In this document: one piece after another, positions 59,067 to 64,000 of the stretch
Layout: every line of letters begins with the position of its first letter
Numbering within the stretch: position 1 is the first letter of the stretch
Assembly: GCF_017676385.1 (NCBI RefSeq)
Contig: NZ_JAFFZN010000001.1
Span: 248,001 to 312,000 of the forward strand
DNA: 64,000 nucleotides
Reading direction: 5' to 3'
Origin: Streptomyces spirodelae
GTDB taxonomy: Bacteria; Actinomycetota; Actinomycetes; Streptomycetales; Streptomycetaceae
Position numbers and translations under genes: made by a program
Notes under the pieces: generated by a model
Seen by the model: the letters and a program-made list of their open reading frames with translations, nothing else
What the model was told of the DNA's origin: nothing
The model's database searches: none

Positions 59067-59492
59067 TCAGGCGTAGACCTGCTCGACGAACTCGGCGAGC
59101 TGGTCGTCACTGAGGTGGTGGGCGAGATCGGTCTCGCTGATGACGCCGACCAGCCGCTTGTTCTCGTCGATGACCGGCAGGCGCCGTATCTGGTGGGTCT
59201 CCATCTCGCGCAGGACCTCGCTCACATCCGCATTGGCGCTGATCCAGCGCGGGGTGCCCTCGCACAGGTCTCCCGCGGTGACGCGGGAGGGGTCGCGGCC
59301 CTCGGCGACGCAGTTGATGACGATGTCGCGGTCGGTGATGATGCCGCACATGCGCTCGTTGGGGTCGTTGGGGTCGCTGACGGGCAGAGCACCCACTTCG
59401 AGCTCGCGCATGAGCTGCGCTGCGCGGTCGAGGGTCTCGGTTGCGGGCACCCACCGGGCGCCGGGGTGCATGATGTCGGCTGCGGTGGTCAT
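59067..59492 (-). CDS. CBS-domain pair protein (Hrp1-like)
   Basis: A 141-residue protein made of two CBS domains: ADIMHPGARWVPATETLDRA to CGIITDRDIVINCVAEGRDP, then GDLCEGTPRWISANADVSEV to RLVGVISETDLAHHLSDD. The tandem forms one Bateman module that normally binds adenine nucleotides. Length and the TPRWISANADV start of the second domain resemble mycobacterial hypoxic response protein 1. It has no enzyme or channel domain, so it is a stand-alone sensor or adaptor. ATG 59492 is preceded by CAGGAGGACGCC, a strong RBS. Confidence 0.88.
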   Translation of the reverse strand: MTTAADIMHPGARWVPATETLDRAAQLMRELEVGALPVSDPNDPNERMCGIITDRDIVINCVAEGRDPSRVTAGDLCEGTPRWISANADVSEVLREMETHQIRRLPVIDENKRLVGVISETDLAHHLSDDQLAEFVEQVYA

Positions 59493-59602
59493 GGCGTCCT
59501 CCTGTCGACGCAGTTCAGCCCTTCACTTCGGCCCCTTGTCCATCGTGGCCGCTGTCGCCGGATTACGCCATTCGGGCCGCTCGGGCACCGTCGTATCGGC
59601 GC

Positions 59603-60199
59603 TCAGCCGCGCGCGTCCGGGGGGCCGGGGGCTCCCGCTCGCAGGCCGTCCATCACCAGATCGAGCAGGCGGTCGGCGCGCGTCTGCCAGTCGTCGTGCG
59701 AGCTGATCTGCCACAGCCCGGCGATGGCGAGGAAGAAGTCCTCCGGGGTCACCCCGGGGCGGATGGTTCCGGCCCGTTCGTTCGCGTCCAGCAGGCTGGT
59801 GACGGCCTGGGTCAGGGGCCCGCGCCCCAGCCCGGCCAGTGTGCCGCACGCGCTGGTGGCCGCGCGCAGCGCGTCGGCGAGGCCCGCCTTGGCCAGGGCG
59901 TACCGGGCGAGCCGGTCCATCCACTCGCGCAGCGCCCGGTCCGGCGGCCGGGTGCACAGCAACTGCTCAGCCGCCTCGGCCACTTGCTGCACCTCGTACT
60001 GGTACACCTCCAGAACCAGGGCTTCGCGGCTGGGGAAGTTGCGGTAGAAGGTGCCCTGGCCCACGCCGGCCTTCTTGGCGATGGCGCTCAGCGGTGCGTC
60101 CGCCGCGCGGGTCAGCTCCGCGAGCGCCACTTCAAGGATGCGCTCGCGGTTGCGCTGCGCGTCCGAGCGCAGCGGTGCGTCGCGGTTCGGGTGCCGCAC
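59603..60199 (-). CDS. TetR-family repressor of the molybdenum hydroxylase operon
   Basis: A 198-residue TetR protein. GTG 60199 has a strong GGAGGAGG RBS. The HTH (about residues 12-60) reads RNRERILEVALAELTRAADA then LSAIAKKAGVGQGTFYRNFP, followed by a TetR_C ligand domain. It is divergent from the paoA-like gene with 228 bp between starts, and the gap contains two inverted operator copies (60264-60320). It therefore most likely represses both itself and the aldehyde/xanthine oxidoreductase operon until an aromatic or heterocyclic inducer binds. Confidence 0.9.
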   Translation of the reverse strand: MRHPNRDAPLRSDAQRNRERILEVALAELTRAADAPLSAIAKKAGVGQGTFYRNFPSREALVLEVYQYEVQQVAEAAEQLLCTRPPDRALREWMDRLARYALAKAGLADALRAATSACGTLAGLGRGPLTQAVTSLLDANERAGTIRPGVTPEDFFLAIAGLWQISSHDDWQTRADRLLDLVMDGLRAGAPGPPDARG

Positions 60200-60263
60200 T
60201 CGTCCTCCTCCCTCCGCCCCGGCGCGGAATGCGGTGCGCAGTGGCGTCCTGTGCTGCTCTTGC

Positions 60264-60320
60264 GAACCGGACAACTGTCCGTTACGTTCATGACGGACTG
60301 AGTGGACTGTTGTCCGGTTC
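60264..60320. promoter_or_regulatory. Paired TetR operators between tetR and the paoABC-like operon
   Basis: CGGACA-AC-TGTCCG (60268-60281) is a near-perfect palindrome, and TGGACTGTTGTCCGGTT (60303-60319) is a second, weaker one. The 12-mers GAACCGGACAAC (60264-60275) and GTTGTCCGGTTC (60309-60320) are exact reverse complements 33 bp apart. This is a plausible double operator for the divergent promoters. Confidence 0.7.
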
Positions 60321-60427
60321 CTGTACTCACCATAGCGTCGGACGCCCGGCAACGGCTGCCGCCGCTCGCCCCGTCTTGTTCCACAGCGCCGATTCGCCCC
60401 GCACCGCACTCGCGAAAGAAGCTGCCC

Positions 60428-61030
60428 ATGGCCCCAGCCACCCCAGCCACCGCCAGCGCGATCACTCTGACCGTCAACGGGGAGAAGCACACACTGACCG
60501 TCGACCACCGCACCACCCTCCTGGACGCACTGCGCGAGCGTCTCGATCTGACCGGCCCGAAGAAGGGCTGTGACCAGGGCCAGTGCGGGGCCTGCACGGT
60601 CCTGGTCGACGGGCGCCGCATCGTCTCCTGCCTGGAACTCGCCGTCGCCACCGAGGGGCGCGCGGTCACCACCATCGAGGGCGTCGCGGACGGCGACGCG
60701 CTGCACCCGGTCCAGCAGGCGTTCCTCGACCTGGACGGGTTCCAGTGCGGCTACTGCACTCCGGGCCAGATCTGCTCAGCGCTCGCCGTGCTCGACGAGC
60801 ACGCGGCGGGCTGGCCGAGCGCCGCCACGCCGGACGTACGGCCCGAGGCAGGACCGCCGCCGCTGACCCCGGAGGAGATCCGGGAGCGGATGAGCGGCAA
60901 CCTGTGCCGCTGCGGCGCGTATGTGTCCATCGTCCAGGCGGTCGCCCGGGCCGCCGAGCACCGGGCGGGACACCCCGGGCACGGAGCGGAAGCCACCACG
61001 GAGAGCACCACGAAGGAGTCTGCCGCGTGA
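60428..61030 (+). CDS. paoA: [2Fe-2S] subunit of a xanthine dehydrogenase-family oxidoreductase (PaoA-like)
   Basis: A 200-residue iron-sulfur subunit. The plant-type ferredoxin cluster ligands are Cys48, Cys53, Cys56 and Cys68 (KKGCDQGQCGACTVLV...VSCLEL). The second cluster ligands are in FQCGYCTPGQICS and GNLCRCGAYV. It passes electrons from the molybdenum site to FAD. ATG 60428 is chosen because the domain starts directly after it; the reading frame is open to 60302 but that overlaps the operators. An extra Pro/Glu-rich loop (about residues 130-150) separates the two halves. Coupled to the next gene by GTGA overlap. Confidence 0.88.
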   Translation: MAPATPATASAITLTVNGEKHTLTVDHRTTLLDALRERLDLTGPKKGCDQGQCGACTVLVDGRRIVSCLELAVATEGRAVTTIEGVADGDALHPVQQAFLDLDGFQCGYCTPGQICSALAVLDEHAAGWPSAATPDVRPEAGPPPLTPEEIRERMSGNLCRCGAYVSIVQAVARAAEHRAGHPGHGAEATTESTTKESAA

Positions 61031-62019
61031 GGGAGTTCGTCTATCAGCGCGCCACCGACATCAGCGGCGCCGTCGCCCTGCTCGACGGTGACCCTCAGGC
61101 GCGCTTCCTGGGCGGCGGGACCAACCTCGTCGACCTGATGAAGGCGGGGGTGGAACGCCCCGACCGCCTCGTGGACGTACGGGAACTGCCGCTCGGCCGC
61201 ATCGAGACCACCCAGGACGGCGGACTGCGGATCGGCGCCACGGTCACCAACAGCGAACTGGCCGCACACCCCGAGGTGCGGCGGCGCTACCCGGCGCTGG
61301 CGCAGGCCGTGCTGGCCGGAGCCTCCGGGCAGCTGCGGAACATGGCCACCGTCGGCGGCAACCTGCTCCAGCGCACCCGCTGCGCCTACTTCACCGACAC
61401 CTCGCTGCCCTGCAACAAGCGCTCCCCGGGCAGTGGCTGCCCGGCCGTCACCGGCGAGCACCACAACCACGCGATCCTCGGCGCCTCCGAGCACTGCGTG
61501 GCCGTCCACCCGTCGGACATGGGCGTCGCGCTGGCCGCGTTCGACGCCGTCGTCTCCTACGAGACCACCGAGGGCGGCGGTGAGGTGGCGCTGGCCGACT
61601 TCTATCTGCCGGTGGGCGACACCCCGCACCTGGAGACCGCGCTGCCGCCCGGTGCGCTGATCACGGCCGTCACGCTGCCGCCTGCCCAGGTCGCCTCGCA
61701 CTCGCGCTACCGCAAGGTGCGCGAGCGGGCCTCCTACGCCTTCGCGATCGGGTCGGCGGCCGCCGCACTCGATGTGGCCGACGGCATGGTCCGCGAGGTC
61801 CGGCTGGCCTTCGGCGCCGTGGCGTCCCGCCCGTGGCGGGCCCGGGAAGCCGAGCGGGTGCTGACCGGACGGCCGCCCGAGGGCGCCGCCTTCGCGGAGG
61901 CCGCCGACGCCGAACTCGCCGCGGCCAGGGTGCTCGATCAGAACGCCTACAAACTGCCCCTGATGCGCAACCTCGTCGTCGCCCTGCTCACCGAACTGGC
62001 CGAGGAGACCGACCGATGA
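61027..62019 (+). CDS. paoB: FAD-binding subunit with [4Fe-4S] loop (PaoB-like)
   Basis: A 330-residue FAD-binding (CO-dehydrogenase flavoprotein-type) subunit. FAD contacts are LGGGTNLVDLMK (residue 28 on) and ATVGGNLLQR (107-116). The PaoB-specific insertion follows: Cys119, Cys129, Cys138 and Cys157 in TRCAYFTDTSLPCNKRSPGS...GC and SEHCVAV, which in Escherichia coli PaoB bind an extra [4Fe-4S] cluster. This places the enzyme in the periplasmic-aldehyde-oxidoreductase-like (YagTSR) group and away from ordinary xanthine dehydrogenases, though no signal peptide is present on the operon's proteins. Overlaps both neighbours. Confidence 0.88.
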   Translation: MREFVYQRATDISGAVALLDGDPQARFLGGGTNLVDLMKAGVERPDRLVDVRELPLGRIETTQDGGLRIGATVTNSELAAHPEVRRRYPALAQAVLAGASGQLRNMATVGGNLLQRTRCAYFTDTSLPCNKRSPGSGCPAVTGEHHNHAILGASEHCVAVHPSDMGVALAAFDAVVSYETTEGGGEVALADFYLPVGDTPHLETALPPGALITAVTLPPAQVASHSRYRKVRERASYAFAIGSAAAALDVADGMVREVRLAFGAVASRPWRAREAERVLTGRPPEGAAFAEAADAELAAARVLDQNAYKLPLMRNLVVALLTELAEETDR

Positions 62020-64000
62020 CCACCACGGCTGGACCCCGTACCGTCGGGGTCGCCCACACCCGCGTCGAGGGCCGGGACAAGGTGACCGGCGCTGCGCGGT
62101 ACGCCAGCGAGCAGCCCTTCGACCACCTCGCACACGGCTGGCTGGTGCTGTCGGCCATCGCCCGGGGCCGCGTCCGCGCGGTCGGCGATGCGGCGGTGCG
62201 CGCCATGCCCGGCGTCCTGGCGGTGTTCCACTCCGGAAACGCGCCGCGCCTGATGACCGACTACACCTCGATACTCGGCCCGCCCGACCCCACCCTCGCA
62301 CTCTTCCAGCACGACCGGGTGCCGCACCAGGGCTGGCCGGTTGCCCTGGTCGTGGCCGAGACCCCCGAACAGGCGCGCGAGGCGGCCGAAGCGCTGGTGG
62401 TCGAGTACGACGAGGAGCCGCACGACGTCGCCTTCCACGCCGGCCGACCCGACACCTACATACCCGAGGACGCCAACGCGGTGGCGAGCAAGGGCGACCT
62501 GGAGGCCGAACTCGCCGCCTCGGCCGTGGTGGTGGACGCCTCCTACACCACACCTGAGGAGCACCACAGCGCCATGGAGCCGCACGCGGTCACGGCGCGG
62601 TGGGACGGCGGACGCCTGGAGGTGATCGACACCAACCAGGGCGCCATGTGGGTGGCCGGCGAGCTCGCCCAGCTGTTCTCGCTCGACCCGTCATCGGTAC
62701 GGGTCCGCTCGGAGCACATCGGCGGCGCCTTCGGTTCCAAGGGCGTACGGCCGCACCAGGTGGCCGCTGTGATGGCGGCGACGGAGCTGCAGCGCCCCGT
62801 GCGCCTGGCGCTGACCCGGCGTCAGACGTTCGCGATCACCGGCTACCGCAGCCCCACCGCGCAGCGCGTGCGGCTCGGCGCCGACCCGGACGGGCGGCTG
62901 CGCGCGCTGGAGCACGAGGCCCTGAGCCTCACCTCGACGCTGCGGCCCTTCGTCGAGACGAGCGCCGTGCTCGGCCGCGTCCTCTACGACGCGCGGGCAC
63001 ACCACACGGCACACCGGCTGGTCGACCTCGACATGCCGACCCCGACCTGGATGCGGGCCCCCGGCGAGGCGCCGGGTTCGTTCGCGCTGGAGTCGGCCCT
63101 CGACGAGCTGGCCGACCGGCTCGGCATGGACCCGATCGAGCTGCGCGCCCGCAACGAGCCGACCGTCGGGCCGCTGTCCGGGCTGCCCTTCAGCAGCCGC
63201 GACCTGCTCGGCTGCTTCCGGGAAGGCGCCCGCAGGTTCGGCTGGGCCGAGCGCGATCCGCGGCCGCGCAGCCGCCGCGAGGGCCGGTGGCTGCTCGGCA
63301 CCGGCACGGCAGCCGCCACCTACCCGTCCGGCGCCGCACCGTCCACGGCGTCCGTGACCGCCGAGGCGGACGGCACCTTCACCGTGCGGATCACCGCGGC
63401 GGACGTGGGCACCGGCGCCCGCACCGCGCTGACCCTGATCGCCGCCGAGGCCCTCGATGTGGAGCCGGACCGCGTCACCGTGCGGATCGGCGACAGCGAC
63501 TTCGGCCCCGCCTGGGTCGCCGGCGGCTCGATGGGCACCCGCTCCTGGTCGCTGGCCGTCAGCTCCGCGGCGCGTGAGCTGCGCGGCCGGCTTGCCCTGG
63601 CCGACGGGGACATCCCGCCGGAGGGCATCACGGCGCGCACGGACACCGCCGGGCTGCTCGCCGAGCTCGCCAAGAAGGAGCGCCACTCCTTCGGGGCCCA
63701 GTTCGCGGAGGTCGCCGTCGACGTGACCACCGGCGAGATCCGGGTACGCCGGATGCTGGGCATCTTCGCCGCCGGCCGTATCGTCAACCCGCTCACCGCA
63801 CGCAGCCAGCTCGTCGGCGGCATGATCTGGGGCCTGTCCATGGCGCTCCACGAGGAAGCGGTCCGTGATCCGGCGTCGGGCGGCCAGCTCGGTGCGGACT
63901 TCGCGAACTACCACGTGGCCGCACACGCCGATGTGCCCGCGATCGAGGCGGACTTCATCGACGACCCGGTCCCCGACGACCCCGTGGGGGTCAAGGGCAT
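62016..64000 (+). CDS. paoC: Molybdenum-binding subunit (PaoC-like), truncated by the window end
   Basis: The frame from ATG 62016 (ATGA overlap with the previous stop) stays open through 64000, giving 661 codons so far. It begins with the aldehyde oxidase a/b hammerhead domain (HTRVEGRDKVTGAARYASEQ) and continues into the molybdopterin-binding domain (EEHHSAMEPHAVTARWDGG, GGAFGSKGVRPHQVAAVMAA, MRAPGEAPGSFALESALDEL). The catalytic C-terminal Glu region (usually GxGE near residue 690-700) is outside the window. It oxidises aldehydes or N-heterocycles at a molybdenum-cytosine-dinucleotide site. A maturation factor of the PaoD/XdhC type would be expected downstream. Confidence 0.88.
   Translation, partial: MTTTAGPRTVGVAHTRVEGRDKVTGAARYASEQPFDHLAHGWLVLSAIARGRVRAVGDAAVRAMPGVLAVFHSGNAPRLMTDYTSILGPPDPTLALFQHDRVPHQGWPVALVVAETPEQAREAAEALVVEYDEEPHDVAFHAGRPDTYIPEDANAVASKGDLEAELAASAVVVDASYTTPEEHHSAMEPHAVTARWDGGRLEVIDTNQGAMWVAGELAQLFSLDPSSVRVRSEHIGGAFGSKGVRPHQVAAVMAATELQRPVRLALTRRQTFAITGYRSPTAQRVRLGADPDGRLRALEHEALSLTSTLRPFVETSAVLGRVLYDARAHHTAHRLVDLDMPTPTWMRAPGEAPGSFALESALDELADRLGMDPIELRARNEPTVGPLSGLPFSSRDLLGCFREGARRFGWAERDPRPRSRREGRWLLGTGTAAATYPSGAAPSTASVTAEADGTFTVRITAADVGTGARTALTLIAAEALDVEPDRVTVRIGDSDFGPAWVAGGSMGTRSWSLAVSSAARELRGRLALADGDIPPEGITARTDTAGLLAELAKKERHSFGAQFAEVAVDVTTGEIRVRRMLGIFAAGRIVNPLTARSQLVGGMIWGLSMALHEEAVRDPASGGQLGADFANYHVAAHADVPAIEADFIDDPVPDDPVGVKG

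Noticed and set aside
1..64000. CRISPR arrays, tRNA/rRNA genes, phage genes and toxin-antitoxin pairs.
   Set aside because: No regularly spaced repeats, no tRNA-like cloverleaf with a TTCGA arm and no phage or toxin genes were found by reading; a tRNAscan or CRISPR search would be more reliable.

Overview
The window is very GC-rich, with strong GC bias at third codon positions, frequent GTG starts, GTGA/ATGA stop-start overlaps and many stand-alone TetR, MerR, LysR, AraC and WYL regulators. Together with typical Streptomyces families (BCCT transporter, DUF4360 and DUF2000 proteins, slipin, GH16 glucanase), a dispersed repeat I associate with Streptomyces at 46352-46380 and a rare TTA codon, this points to a Streptomyces chromosome, probably an accessory-rich or arm-proximal part.

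Layout. 1-9.7 kb: end of a WYL regulator, a frameshifted hydrolase remnant, a D-Ala-D-Ala carboxypeptidase, an alpha/beta hydrolase behind a double-operator promoter, lipoproteins, an erythromycin-esterase-like gene divergent from a double-MerR regulator, and an EamA exporter divergent from a LysR regulator. 10-24.7 kb: a BCCT osmolyte transporter, a truncated thioesterase remnant, a TetR gene carrying the same operator as the 1.8-kb hydrolase, SUKH, GNAT, flavin disulfide reductase, DUF2000/AraC pair, DUF4360 protein, LysE exporter, a WYL regulator broken by one nonsense codon, an AlkZ-like protein, an LmeA-like protein and a two-helix ion channel. 24.7-28.2 kb: a decayed methyltransferase, then an alpha/beta hydrolase bracketed by a 62-bp inverted repeat, an AraC regulator and a cupin.

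28.2-35.4 kb: the most interesting region, a compact minus-strand operon encoding an ATP-grasp ligase, a 911-residue AMP-ligase/carrier/thioesterase enzyme, an NAD-dependent epimerase/dehydrogenase and an unusual GNAT-HisC-type aminotransferase fusion. I do not recognise it as a described pathway; it looks like a small natural-product cluster. Its first gene has a TTA codon (bldA dependence) and a CRP-like site lies upstream. 35.8-37.9 kb: two truncated IS5-type transposase ends in inverted orientation bracket a quinone reductase-like gene and a small membrane protein.

38-47.4 kb: TetR regulator, slipin, PHP phosphoesterase, a secreted GH16 enzyme behind CebR-like and DasR-like sites, LLM oxidoreductase, MmpS-like lipoprotein, YihY protein, a GH6 cellulase scrap, a DUF2165 protein and glutaminase. 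47.4-59 kb: a myo-inositol catabolic locus (LacI regulator; iolC, a Cgl0159-type aldolase, iolB, iolD, iolA/mmsA, two TIM-barrel isomerase-type genes, MFS transporter, iolG). Its iolB has lost the central part that carries the metal-binding residues. 59-64 kb: a CBS protein, then a TetR gene divergent from a three-subunit PaoABC-type molybdenum hydroxylase operon that runs off the window end.
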